Shown piece after piece: positions 1 through 10,728 of a stretch of DNA of 64,000 bases. A program made the translations under genes and the position numbers. The first letter of the stretch is position 1. Every line of letters starts with the position of its first letter. Under the pieces are notes generated by a model. That model did no database searches, was not told the DNA's origin, and was given only the letters and a program-made list of their open reading frames with translations. Source of the stretch: Stomoxys calcitrans (taxonomy: Eukaryota > Arthropoda > Insecta > Diptera > Muscidae); the NCBI RefSeq assembly GCF_963082655.1, contig NC_081555.1:13616762-13680761 (forward strand), read 5' to 3'.

Positions 1-190
1 TGTAGCTCACCCTGTATTAAAGATATGGACCAACAACAGCACTTTTCTGAAAGCCTATGTCCTCCTCTACAAATGTCTAGAACATTTTGTATGGCTAAAA
101 TCAACAGATAAAAAGTTGTAGACTTATTTCCAATTTTTTTGCCATTTGGCCCACTGTGCGGTGCCTATTACTAACTGAAAGCTCAAAAAA
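1..190. other. AT-rich non-coding sequence
   Basis: No gene, RNA or repeat recognised before the SINE remnant that begins at 191. Short open frames here have no recognisable motif. Confidence 0.5.
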
Positions 191-397
191 GGAGGCCACC
201 GTAGTGCAGAGGTTACCATGTCCACTAATGATGCTGAACGCCTGGGTTCGAATTCTGGCGAGAATATCAGAAAATTATATCAACGGTAGTTATCCCCTCG
301 TCATACTGTCGACATTTGTGAGGTACTTTGCTTTGTAAAAACTTTTCCTCTCTTATCATTGAGCTTAAACTTAAATTGGATGCATTACACTTGGCAT
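191..397 (+). mobile_element. tRNA-derived SINE remnant, 3' truncated
   Basis: The tRNA-like head is present: a diverged A box (TAGTGCAGAGG) and a diverged B box (GGTTCGAATTC), followed by the family-specific body ('CATTTGTGAGGTACT', 'TATCATTGAGCTTAAAC'). The copy stops before the family 3' tail seen at 7600-7658. It belongs to the same family as the full copies at 7346-7658 and 49731-50039 but is more diverged, so older. Not a functional tRNA gene. Confidence 0.8.
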
Positions 398-2221
398 CAC
401 TAATATAGTCATTCGTATAAAAAAGCCTTTTGTTATCCTGAAGATGACTTTGTCCTGTGCTATGTTGATTGGAACTTTCAGAGAGTATTCGTCAAGATAG
501 GTGAGCGGTTGGCTACAACTTAACTATCTGAGTAGTGTAGGCTATGACATTCTTCACAAATAGGTAACTTTTTTTAATGAAAATTCATCAAAATTCCCAA
601 TTTATGATACCAGCAAAGAAAAAATTCCGTAATTAAAAAAAAAATATTTTAAATTAATACCTTTATTGAGGATCCCTCTTTGCCCCTTTTTTACTATTCT
701 CATGGGTTAACAGCAACATAGATATTGTTTAGGCCATAAAAACTAAAGCACTTCAGAGACTTAAACCAGTTTCTGTTGTGGAATTTTGATTGACAATTCA
801 TAACAAAAGCCTTATAATCGCCTTTTTGGTTTTTTTTTTTCTATGTTTTGCATGTTTTTGGCTGACAGCTAAGCGTTATACATCAAATCGTGATCAGCTG
901 AACAATTAGAAGTTTTTATTACTTGACTTGCCATGCTCCACCATTTATAAGCGATCAAAGTATGACAAATTAAACAAAGATATTTCGATGCCGCTACCTG
1001 TCGGAAATCACTTCCTAAACAAAGATTGCCAAAAAAAAAACGAATCAAAATATTGTGAAAATATCACACCACAATAAACAAAGGTACAAAGTTTTCAAAC
1101 AATTTGCGTCTTGCTTTTTTTGCTGCTGCTAAAAGTGCATGCTCATTTTTTCCCAAAGAAATTAGCCTTTGGATGAGCTTGTTATTATTTTTTTCTCGTT
1201 TTCATACATTTTGTGGTAACAAAGAACACTTTAATGAACTTCCTTGTTAAAGCCAGACTATATTTATTTAGAGTTAAAAAAAAAAACACACACAACAACG
1301 AATCCAGCAACCACAACTGAAATTTTCAACATTCGTTGAAATGCCTTAACTATTTGTTGTTGTTGTTGTCATTGTGGCTAGGGTATGACTGTTGGCGTTT
1401 TGTGGACCGGTTGTCGTCTTGAGATGCCATCACTTGGTATAGCCAAAGTCCACCTAGATCAGCATTTGCAATGTTTCCTATGCTTACTCACCAAAAGTTA
1501 ACAAGAATCATAATACGAAAAAAAAAAAATTTTGTATTGGTTTATGAATATTTATGAAAAAAGAAAAAAATCTTTGGTTTGCGTACACAGCACAATGCTT
1601 ACGAAGTGTTGGTGTTTTGGGTGCTGGTTTACCCGATTTGTTTTGACCATTTCAATAGTTTAATGACATTTTAAAGATATCAGTACTTAAGTCTCTTATC
1701 AAGACAATCGAAATCAATCAACAATCATTCGATTATGTTTTAAACATTATCGCATAAGCTTAGAGGGAATTTTTTTGTATATTTAAAATGCTAAAATAGG
1801 GGAAAACCGACTTTGATGTACCCTCTAGCGAGTAAAAGAATTACGAAGGGGGAAAAAATTGTGGTCACCACAGTTGTTGTTTAGCACTCTATGGCAAAAG
1901 TATTAAATAGTAGATTGGATTTTCCGTTCTTTGAGTTAAACCACCTGATGCTGCTTATTAAGCAGCAACAGGTCTACATCTACACTGAAAACAAAAAGTC
2001 GTAGGATTTTAGCATTGACAACAAGCAACAACAAGCTAAGAACCAAAACTTAAAAATAAAGATACTATCTTAAACTTAATTTTCCTCATTAATAACGGAG
2101 GAAATGACCATCCGTTTCAAATATTGATCGCGGATTAATTCTTATTTTAATCCTTGGAAGACTGTCTAGTTTTTTTTTGAAAAATTATTTTTTAATCTTA
2201 GCATTTTAACCCAAACCAAGT
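398..2221. other. AT-rich intergenic or intronic sequence, nothing recognised
   Basis: Homopolymer-rich AT sequence with only short chance open frames. I see no conserved coding pattern, RNA gene or mobile-element motif. A short (GTT)n run lies near 1350-1370. Confidence 0.5.
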
Positions 2222-4530
2222 AAAAAGGCGTTAAGTTAGGCCGGGCCGAACTTTGGATAGCCACCACCTTGGTTATATATGTAAACCACTTTTCGTCAAT
2301 ATCCGGTGAAAAATGCATACCTTATGCCTCATAGCAGCTATATCGAAATATGTTCCGATTTGGACGAAATACAAGTTTTTTGTAGTTATATCTTAAAATA
2401 AACCGATCTGAACCATATAGCAGACGGATGTCGAAAAGCCTAACATAAGTCACTGTGTCAAATTTCAGTGAAATCGGATTATAAATGCGTCTTTTATGGG
2501 GCCAAGACTTTCAATCGAGATATCGGTCTATATGGCAGCTATATCCAAATCTGAACCGATCTGGGCCAAATTGCAGAAAGATGTCGAGGGGCTTAACTTA
2601 ACTCACTGTCCCAAATTTCGACGACTTCGGACAATAAATGCGCCTTTTATGGACCTAAGACCCTAATTGGGGGGTCGGTCTATATGGCAGCCATATTCAA
2701 ATCTGAACCGATCTGGGCCAAATTACAGAAAGATGTCGAGGGGCTTGACTTAACTCACTGTCCCAAATTTCAATGACTTCGGACAATAAATGCGCCTTTT
2801 ATGGACCTAAGACCCTAAATCGGTGGATCGATCTATATGGCAGCTATATCCAAATCTGAACCGATCTGGGCCAAATTGCATAAAGATGTCAAGGGGCTTA
2901 ACTTAACTCACTGTCTCAAATTTCGGCGAAATCGGACCATAAATGCGCCTTTTATGGGTCCAAGACCTTAAATCGAGAGATCGGTCTATATGGCAGCCAT
3001 ATTCAAATCTGAACCGATCTATGCCATATTGCACAAGTAAGTCGAGGGGCTTAACTTTACTCACTGTGCCAAATTTCGCCGACATCGGAAAATAAATGCG
3101 CCTTTTATGGACCTAAGATCCTAAATCGGTGGATCGGACTATATGGCAGCTATATTAAAATCTGAACCGATCTGTGCCATATTGCAGAAGTATGTCGAGG
3201 GGCTTAACTTGACTCACTGTCCCAAATTTCGGCGACATCGGACAATAAATGCGCCTTTTATAGGCCCAAAGCCTTAAAACGAGAGATCGGTCTATATGGC
3301 AGCTATATTAAAATCTGAACCGATCTTTGCCATATTGCAGAAGTATGTCGAGGGGCTTAACTTAACTCACTGTCCCAAATTTCGGCGACATCGGACAATA
3401 TATGAGCCTTTTATAGGCCAAAAACCTTAAATCGACAGATCGGTCTATATGGCAGCTATATTAAAATCTGAACCGATCTTTGCCATATTGCAGAAGTATG
3501 TCGAGTGGTTTTGCTTAACTCACTGTCCCAAATTTCGCCGACATCGGAAAATAAATGCGCCTTTTATGGGCGCAAAACCTTAAAAAGAGAGATCGGTCTA
3601 TATGGTAGCTATATTAAAATCTGAACCGATCTTTGCCATATTGCAGAAGTATGTCGAGGGGCTTAACTCACTGTCCCAAATTTCGGCGACATCGGACAAT
3701 AAATGCGCCTTTTATAGGCCGAAAGCCTTAAAACGAGAGATTGGTCTATATGACAGCTATATTAAAATCTGAACCGATCTTTGCCATATTGCAGAAGTAT
3801 GTCGAGGGGCTTAACTTAATTCACTGTCCCAAATTTCGGCGACGTCGGACTAAAAATGCTCCTTTTATGGGTCCAAAACCTTAAATCGACAGATCGGTCT
3901 ATATGGCAGCTATATTCAAATCTGAACCGATCTGGGCCAAATTGCAGAAAGATTTCGAGGGGCTTAACTTTACTCACTGTCCCAAATTTTGGCGAAATAG
4001 GACCATAAATGCGCCTTTTATGGGCCCAAGACCCTAAATCGAGAGATCGGTCTACATGGCTGCTATATCCAAATCTGAACCGATCTTGGCCAAATTGCAG
4101 AAAGATGTCGAGGGGCTTAACTTAACTCACTGTCCCAAATTTCGGCGACATCGCAAAATAAATGCGCCTTTTATGGGCGCAAAACCTTAAAACGAGAGAT
4201 CGGTCTATATGGCAGCTATATCCAAATCTGAACCGATCTGGGCCAAATTGCAGAAGTATGTCGAGGGGCTTAAATTAACTCACTGTCCCAAATTTCGGCG
4301 ACATCGGACAATAAATGCGCCTTTTATAGGCCCAAAGCCTTAAAACGAGAGATCGGTCTATATGGCAGCTATATTCAAATCTGGCCCGATCTGGGCCAAA
4401 TTACAAAAAAATGTCTAAGGCCCTTACACAACTGACTGTCCCAAATTTTGACGAAATCGGACTATAAATGTGTCTTTTATGGGGCCAAGATCTTAAATCG
4501 AGAGATCGGTCTATATGGCAGCTATATTCA
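2222..4530 (+). repeat. Family A tandem-module element, ~153-bp period, about 14 units
   Basis: The left end carries a terminus shared with other family A copies: a GC palindrome (GGCCGGGCC) in 'TTAGGCCGGGCCGAACTTT', followed by 'CCACCACC'. The interior is a head-to-tail array. The landmark 'CTGAACCGATCT' recurs at about 2551, 2703, 2855, 3009, 3161, 3314 and 3467, a period of 152-154 bp. Each unit also carries 'GATCGGTCTATATGGCAGCT' and a 'CCCAAATTTCGGCGACATCGG' variant. The right part runs into a LINE fragment at about 4530 without the usual right terminus, so it is truncated. The array at 46436-47710 is the same subfamily inverted. Structure (palindromic terminus, internal minisatellite) resembles non-autonomous Helentron/DINE-like elements; that class is inference. 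Confidence 0.75.
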
Positions 4531-4745
4531 ACTGAACTGAAACACGAGGAGACTTTGATACTTAGGGCTAAGAGCCGTGAACTTTTATCTAAACAGCTTC
4601 TCCTGCGCAGCCATCTAGGTAACCATTTGATTTTTCGCCCCACTTGGCCTGTTCCCCCACCCAGGAACAAGAAGAAGAATATCTGGATGCTTAAGAACGC
4701 AGTCCGCCAGCATCTCACAGTACCGCTCACAACTTTCTTATAGAA
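4530..4745 (+). pseudogene. LINE reverse-transcriptase C-terminal remnant
   Basis: The plus-strand frame reads RELLSKQLLLRSHLGNH followed by a proline-rich PPPRNKKK stretch and ends in a stop at 4741. This pattern (a 'SKQ-LL' helix, then 'NHP', then 'PPPR') is typical of the region after the RT domain in jockey-superfamily LINEs; that is family knowledge from memory. The fragment is fused directly to the family A array on its left, with no 5' part of the LINE nearby, so it is a junction remnant. It is unlikely to be expressed as protein. Confidence 0.5.
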
Positions 4746-4904
4746 AGCGGATCTACATGTTACAGTAACTGAAAAAATTTAAAATATTGCACGATTGGGT
4801 TCAAAAATGACTAAAGGTCCACAGTGTGAAAATTAGTTATAAAAATTTTTTTGAAAAATGTTTGATTTTTGATAATTTACGCAGTGAAAATATAGGCCAG
4901 TTAG
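4746..4904. other. Short AT-rich spacer
   Basis: Spacer between two LINE remnants in opposite orientation. No feature recognised. Confidence 0.4.
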
Positions 4905-5440
4905 GGAGCCAAATAGCCTCCCTCCTTCTGTAGTAACGCCGGAAATATTCCATCAGGTAACTTAAATGGTTTGAAGCTCCTCACGGCTTCCTTTACCATA
5001 AATTCTGCTACGATTCCGCTGTCTCGGTGAGTCCCGTCGTATCCTGTAGAAAATGGGTTTTCATCAAAAGCCTGAACATGTCTTCCGTTGTCTCTGCTCT
5101 CACTCCCATGTCGTCTACTAACGCTTCAGTTTCACATGGGGTTTTAAGAGAAACTTTTGCATCTTGGCGGCGTCATTAACGCTGTCGACCTGTTTGCAGC
5201 AAAGCTTCTTGGAGGCACGTTTTGCCGCTCTGGTAATTTTATTGTATTCCTTGAGCCGTGTGTAATACACATACCAATAAACTTCCGCTTTTTTACGAAG
5301 TTCTCTGTTAAAAAGTCTGCGGACCTCTAATCCATTATTGCGAATCTCCCCAGGGTTTTGCTTGGGCTGATTTCCTTTCCCGACCCACCCCTATGGGTGA
5401 CCACCATAAATGATATCTTACGGAAGATGACTTAGGACGG
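4905..5440 (-). pseudogene. LOA/jockey-like LINE ORF2 fragment (endonuclease-RT linker and RT N-terminus)
   Basis: On the minus strand the reading continues as EVRRLFNRELRKKAEVYW, then RLKEYNKITRAAKRASKKL and QVDSVNDAAKMQKFL. This pattern is typical of the linker between endonuclease and reverse transcriptase in non-LTR elements. Stops and frameshifts interrupt it. It lies head-to-head with the plus-strand LINE that starts at about 5440, so the two are an inverted rearrangement of probably one family, not one intact element. Confidence 0.6.
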
Positions 5441-5557
5441 ATTTGAACTCGCTGCAACGCAGACGATGTTATAATACTTGTAAGGGGTAAGGATCCGAAC
5501 CAGCTATGCAGAAGGGCCGAAAGGGTCTTGCATATGACATACGACTGGGCTAGACCT

Positions 5558-5662
5558 AGGAAACGTGGTGCGTCAAATTGGCCCGAATACGACTTCCTCG
5601 TGAAGAGGCAGATTTCAGTCTTCTCTGTCGTATTCGGGCCATTTGATGCACCGCGTTTCCTT
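5558..5662. repeat. Inverted repeat, two 36-bp arms with a 33-nt loop
   Basis: The left arm (5558-5593) reads AGGAAACGTGGTGCGTC and ends CCCGAATACGAC. The right arm (5627-5662) is its near-perfect reverse complement, with a few mismatches. It sits between the RT active-site segment and KVKYLGVI, where the LINE should be continuous, so it looks like a fold-back insertion or local inverted duplication within the RT. Confidence 0.75.
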
Positions 5663-6199
5663 AATAGAACGATTTCGACATCTGGCAAGGTCAAATACTT
5701 AGGTGTAATTGGAAGTTCAATACAGGAGCGGCCCGAGAAGACTCACAGATGTTGGCCACTATGTAGACGGGCCGATACTTACTTACGCCTCAGTAGTTTG
5801 GTGGACTGCTATGGAGAAAAGGTGCAACATAAGGATAATACAAAAGGTTCAGAGAACATGCTGGCTTGACATAGGCGGAGCTATAAGAACCACGCCCACT
5901 GGAGACTATTCTTGATATCCGACCCATAGACATACAGAGTGCGGGGCATCCACTGCGGCGACTTAAGGCGATAGGAGAATGAATTGAAGATAGAAGCAGC
6001 TCAAACCATCGCGGTATAATCGAGGTGACGATGGGAAACCTGGAAAGAATGAAAGAGATCTCTGATCGGATACCTGAGACGACACTTAAGGTCGAGTGCG
6101 AGGAACTGCTGCCAGCGGCACCGTCTTGGAATGACGAACCCTAGTATTAACATCTGGAAGATCATGTTACACGAATGGATCGAAGCTAGAGGACTGAGT

Positions 6200-6960
6200 G
6201 GGGCTGGGGGTCTACACTGAGAATCCAGGGACTGAGATCTGTTTTAGGGATCGTATTATGGTCAGCCATGAGGCTGAGAATCCAGGGACTGAGATCTTTT
6301 TTATTAGGGACCGTATTATGGTCAGGCAGTCGATAATACGGTCATGAAGGCGGAGTTCCGGGCGATCGCGGAATGCGGAGGTGGTATGGTGTTAACGCGA
6401 GGACATCGTGTATGAAAATCTTTACGGACTGTAAACGGGCCATGGGGCTGGGGGTCTACACTGAGAATCCAGGGACTGAGATTTGTTTTAGGGACCGTAT
6501 TATGGTCAGACAGTCGATTATACGGTCATGAAGGTGGAATTCCAAGCGATCGCGGAATGCGGAGGTGGTATGGTGTTAACGCGAGGACGTCGTGTATGAA
6601 AATCTTTGCGGACTGTAAACAGACCATAGGTCTGGGGTTCTAAACTGAGAATTCAGGGACTGAGATCTGTTTTAGGGACCGTATTATGGTCAGGCAGTCG
6701 ATAATACGGTCATGAAGGTGGAGTTCCAAGCGATCGCGGAATGCGGAGGTGGTATGGTGTTAACGCGAGGAGATCGTCTATGAAAATCTTTGCGGACAGT
6801 AAACAGGCCATGGGGCTGGGGGTCTACACTGAGAATCCAGGGACTGAGATCTGTTTTAGGGACCGTATGAAGGCGGAGTTTCGGGCGATCGCGGAGGTGG
6901 TATGGTGTTAACGCGAGGACATCGTATATGAAAATCTTTACGGACAGTAAACAGACCATA
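6200..6960 (+). repeat. Four tandem copies of a ~185-bp RNase H segment of the LINE
   Basis: The start landmark 'GGGGCTGGGGGTCTACACTG' (or a close variant) occurs at about 6200, 6444, 6629 and 6812. Each copy then carries 'CCAGGGACTGAGATCTGTTT', 'GCGATCGCGGAATGCGG' (shortened in the last) and 'ATGAAAATCTTT'. Copy 1 has an extra internal duplication; copy 4 lacks a short stretch. Translated, the unit corresponds to the GVYTENPGTEICF to KIFTDSKQ part of RNase H, about 60 codons. Only the last copy continues into the rest of the domain. Confidence 0.85.
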
Positions 6961-7345
6961 AGGGCAATAACAACCAGAAGGGTTAGGTCACGAACAGTCT
7001 TGCAGTGTAAGAAGGAGATTAACGCCTTTTCTGAGGATAGCACGATCCGCATCGTTTGGGTGCCAGGCCATAACGGAATAAGGGGGAATAAAAGGGCAGA
7101 CAGTTTTGCAGTGAAGGCCAGAGAACAGCCGTCCATAAACTTGGTGAACCCGAAGCCTTTCGGTTCGACGCAGTCCGAGTTAAGGGCGTGGGTGACGAAT
7201 GCGCATGTAACCCTGTGGAACAGCGAAACGTTCGATAGGACGGCGAAGACCCTATGGAGAGATTCAGATCGTGAGAAGACGAGGCTATTACTGAAAGGAA
7301 GCAAGAAGGAGGTCAGTATAGCTTTCGGTATCATAACGGGACACA

Positions 7346-7658
7346 AGGAGGCCACCGTAACGCAGAGGTGAGCATGTCCGCCTATGGCGCTGAACGCCTG
7401 GGTTCGAATCCTGGCGAGACCATTAGAAAAAATTTTCAGCGGTGGTTTTCCCCTCCTAATGCTGGCAACATTTGTGAGGTACCATATAAAACTTCTCTCC
7501 AAAGAGGTGTCGCACTGCGGCACGCCGTTCGGACTCGGCTATAAAAAGGAGGTCCCTTATCATTGAGCTTAAAACTTGAATCGGACTGCACTCATTGATA
7601 TGTGAGAAGTTTGCCCCTGTTTCTTAGTGAAATGTTCATGGGCAAAATTTGCATTTGC
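7346..7658 (+). mobile_element. Full-length tRNA-derived SINE, 313 bp, with target duplication
   Basis: An 11-bp target duplication AACGGGACACA lies at 7335-7345 and 7659-7669. The head has pol III promoter boxes: an A-box-like 'TAACGCAGAGG' and a B box 'GGTTCGAATCC'. The body carries 'AGAGGTGTCGCACTGCGGCA', 'GGCTATAAAAAGGAGG' and 'TCATTGATATGTGAGAAGTT', ending in 'GGGCAAAATTTGCATTTGC'. The target is the LINE ORF2: the reading before (FGIITGH) resumes after (TGLRAHLCKIG). It has no coding capacity and would depend on LINE enzymes. Confidence 0.9.
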
Positions 7659-8037
7659 AACGGGACACAGGACTACGAGCTCACTTATGTAAAATCGGTG
7701 CAGCAAGTGATAGCATGTGTAGGACATGCGGTGAAGATGATGAGACGTTGGATTATTTCCTTTGCCATTGCCCGGCTTTCGCATGTAACAGATACCGGCA
7801 CTTAGGAGGAGACACAATATCAGACATGAACCAACTTAGGGGATTAGTATTGAAAACAATTAAGGATTTTATAAGTAGCAATGAATTCCTAACTTTGATT
7901 TTCTTTTTCGAGGTTACTTTTTTAGTATTTAGAGCGCACAACAAGCCGATTACTGGCTGGCTGGTGTATGACCATAGTGGCATAGGGCGGATTAATATCC
8001 ACACCCTCTTTTCAAGCTAACCTAATGTTTAAGACCA

Positions 8038-8385
8038 TTTAGGGAAGTATAGAGGATTTTAATGATTTTGACATGAAATCGCACCTGTTGTCAGAAGTAG
8101 TAGGCTTATCGCCATAAATTTTTTTTTTTAATATTGAAACCACCATTTGAGAATTTTTTTTGTTTCATTTTTTTTTTTGATATACAAAATTACCGACTTT
8201 CGGAAAGCCAATTTTTCCCCAAAATATGACCTTATATGACGAAAAAATTTGGTTTGGTTTCATTCCTCAATTTTATGCCAATCCAAATTTCATTAGGATA
8301 CCTTTTTCCCAACTCGAGCTGGAGTTTTTCTAATGCAACTCTATTCTTGGATATTTTTTTACTCCTTCTTCGTTAGAGGGGTTAA
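8038..8385 (+). repeat. Dispersed ~350-bp repeat, copy 1
   Basis: The segment 'GATTTTAATGATTTTGACAT', a central 'CCGACTTTCGGAAAGCCAAT', 'ATGCCAATCCAAATTTCATT' and 'AGGATACCTTTTTCCCAACT' appear in the same order, diverged, at 43080-43445. No coding sequence or terminal repeats are visible. It lies immediately after the LINE 3' end here, but after a family A element in the other copy, so it is an independent dispersed unit. Confidence 0.65.
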
Positions 8386-9397
8386 ATTTTAAGCAAATGT
8401 TCTGTAAAATTAAAATTTTGACAAAATTTCTGAAAAATATTTTTTTTTAAATAAAATTTCGACAAAATTTTGTATAGGAATTACATTTTTACCAATTTTC
8501 CGGAGAGCTTAATGTTGGTTTTTACAATTTAGGCAAATTGTTGATACAACCAACAATGCCTACCATGTTTACCAAAAAATTTTTTTCCTTTGTTTATATC
8601 ATATTCATAATTTACAGTAAGCACTTAATTATATCTATCAGACCATATATGAAACCAAAAAAAAAGAGAACAATAAGTAAAAGATTCTTTGCGGTTGATA
8701 GCGATATAATTATATTACCCCTGTTATTTTTCAAATTAACACGCAAGTGGTAATTGTAGTCATATCCGTGGATACAATTGCCGTTTAATTGATTGTATTC
8801 GATATTGTGTTTTCTTTTTTTATTTATTTATTTTAGTTTTTTTTTTTAAATAAACAATAATTTTTGTGTGTTTATGTACTTGTTGTGACAGCTTGTTATT
8901 CTAATACTTTGGACAATGGATTCCATATTTTGTGAATTATTGATTTTTTCTGTGGTTTTTTGTTTTATGGAGACAAAGAACTTTTTTTTCTGATTGGTAA
9001 AATTCCGAACGTATGTTTTGTGAAGATTTTATTTTATTTGTTTATGTGAACAGGTTTGTGTCTGAATGGCTTATATGAGAAATTTGAGCCTGTCCACCGT
9101 AGGTAGGAAGTTGTATGCATTCTCTTCGTATACCGCCACTAGTCAATTGATATTCTTAACGGATTGTTGAAACCTTTGTTAGAGCAAATGCCACTTGGCT
9201 TTTGAAAATTGCAGAAAAAAAAACAATAATTGCTCTTACATATTACTTTGTTTGTAGGCGATGATTGCAGCTAAACAATGTTTGAGAGTAATAAGAACAT
9301 GAAATTGGTTAAATGGAAGAAAAATATTTATGGAATAATAATTTGATAATTTGAAAAAAAAAAAAAAAATTATCCAAAGGTTTTCGGCATGCTATCA
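8386..9397. other. AT-rich sequence, nothing recognised
   Basis: Long A and T runs, some 'AAAATTTTGACAAAATTT' micro-repeats near 8400-8480, and no motif-bearing open frame. Confidence 0.5.
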
Positions 9398-9478
9398 GGT
9401 TAGGTTAGGTTGAAAAGAGGGTGCATATATTAATCCGCCCCATGCCACTATGGACATACACCTGAGCCAGTAAGACTA
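9398..9478 (-). mobile_element. 3' end of the LOA-like LINE, severely 5' truncated
   Basis: Read in reverse complement this matches the 3' UTR of the LINE at about 7945-8022, including 'GGCGGATTAATAT' and 'CACCCTCTTTTCAA' (with small differences). It ends in AACCT repeats where the other copy has a single 'AACCTAA'. The LINE side is cut after about 80 bp, as expected for 5' truncation during target-primed reverse transcription. It lies at the C-terminal end of the piggyBac remnant. Confidence 0.7.
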
Positions 9479-9479
9479 T

Positions 9480-9730
9480 TATTAAAAAATTTAAAAATTA
9501 TTGTTGTTGAGTACTTCTTGTCCCCTGCCCTGTGCGCAAGTGTTGCAGCAATGTAAAAGTGTGCTATGTACTTCGCAAACAGCGTTGCCGCAGCCGAAGC
9601 AGCATGCCCGCTTTTTCCGCTGCCGCCCGTACTCAGAACGGCAAAGCCTACATGACGGTCTACTTGACCTAGCCGCAAACGACGGTACATTGCCTTCCAT
9701 CGGTCTTGGTAATACCTGAAATGAAAAGAA
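9480..9730 (-). pseudogene. piggyBac-like transposase, C-terminal cysteine-rich domain
   Basis: The minus-strand reading contains SCRLCRSEYGRQRKKRACC, then GCGNAVCEVHS and CCNTC. The spaced Cys/His pattern (C-x2-C, C-x2-C, C-x2-H, C-x2-C) is the cross-brace zinc domain at the C-terminus of piggyBac transposases. The rest of the transposase is found further right, after the inserted family A element and MITE, so this is the 3' coding end of the same dead element. Confidence 0.7.
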
Positions 9731-9732
9731 AA

Positions 9733-10715
9733 ATAAACAAGTAAAAGCGTGCTAAGTTCGGCCGGGCCGAATCTTATATACCCTCCACCATGGATCGCAT
9801 TTGTCGAGCTCTTTCCCGGCATCTCTTCTTAGGCAAAACAGGATATAAGAAAAGATTTGCTCTGCTATTAGAGCGATATCAAGATATGGTCCGATTTGGA
9901 CCACAAATAAATTATATGTTGGAGACCTGTGTAAAATGTCAGCCAATTCGAATAAGAATTGCGCCCTTTGGGGGCTCAAGAAGTAAAATAGAGAGATCGA
10001 TTTATATGGGATCTGTATCGGGCTATAGACCGATTCAGACCATAATAAACACGCATGTTGACGGTCATGAGAGAATCCGTCGTACAAAATTTCAGGCAAA
10101 TCGGATAATAATTGCGAAGAAGTCAAGATCCCAGATCGGTTTATATGACAGCTATATTAGGCTATGAACCGATTTGAACCATACTTGACACAGTTGTTGG
10201 ATATCATAACAAAACACGTCGTGAAAAAATTCATTCCAATCGGACTAGAATTGCGCCCTCTAGAGGCTCAAGAAGTCAAGACCCAAGATCGGTTTATATG
10301 GCAGCTATATCAGGTTGTAGACTGATTTGAACCATTCTTGGCACAGATATTGGATATCATGACAAAACACGTCGTGCAAAATTTCATTCCAATCGGATTA
10401 TAATTGCGCCCTCTAGAGGCTCAAGAAGTCAAGACCCAAGATCGGTTTATATGACAGCTATATCAAAACATGGACCGATATGGCCCATTTACAATACCAA
10501 CCGACCTACACTAATAAGAAGTATTTGTGCAAAATTTCAAGCGGCTAGCTTTAATCCTTCGGAAGTTAGCGTGCTTTCGTCAGACAGACGGACGGACGGA
10601 CGGATGGACGGACGGACGGACAGACGGACAGACGGACAGACTCGAATATTTCGAGTAGTTACAAACAGAATGACGAAATTAGTATACCCCCCATCTTATG
10701 GTGGAGGGTATAAAA
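9733..10715 (+). mobile_element. Family A element, complete ends, (GGAC)n tract
   Basis: The left end carries the GC palindrome TTCGGCCGGGCCGAA followed by TATACCCTCCACCAT. The right end has the inverted copy, 'ATGGTGGAGGGTATA'. The interior has modules of about 150 bp marked by 'GCGCCCTCTAGAGGCTCAAG' and 'GATCGGTTTATATG'. A tract of GGAC/GGAT repeats at about 10588-10640 lies near the right end. It has no coding capacity and sits inside the piggyBac transposase. Subterminal inverted repeats, internal minisatellite, microsatellite and terminal palindrome together resemble HINE/DINE-1 elements, which is inference. Confidence 0.8.
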
Positions 10716-10728
10716 ACAAATAAATATA

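Larger units (their letters stand above)
5440..8022 (+). mobile_element. Degenerate LOA-like LINE (RT end, RNase H, zinc-knuckle tail, 3' UTR), interrupted by a SINE
   Basis: Successive plus-strand pieces give a LINE ORF2 order. The RT active-site context ADDVIILVRGKDPNQLC begins at about 5459. KVKYLGVI follows near 5688 and ILTYASVVWWTAMEK plus VQRTCWL near 5780-5870. The RNase H domain (FTDSKQTIRAI, IVWVPGHNGIRGNKRAD) spans 6928-7334. After the SINE (7346-7658) the C-terminal zinc motif CRTCGEDDETLDYFLCHC continues at about 7712. The 3' UTR ends near 8022 with an 'AACCTAA' tail; the same 3' end occurs inverted at 9398-9478. Frameshifts, stops and an internal amplification make it dead. RNase H suggests LOA-like rather than jockey; that assignment is from memory. 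Confidence 0.75.

Noticed and set aside
2222..4530. CRISPR array
   Set aside because: Direct tandem repeats of ~153 bp without unique spacers, in an insect genome.
9403..9416. GGTTAGGTTAGGTT as insect telomeric repeat (TTAGG)n
   Set aside because: Only about three units, and it is the 3' tail of a LINE fragment. Diptera lack TTAGG telomeres.
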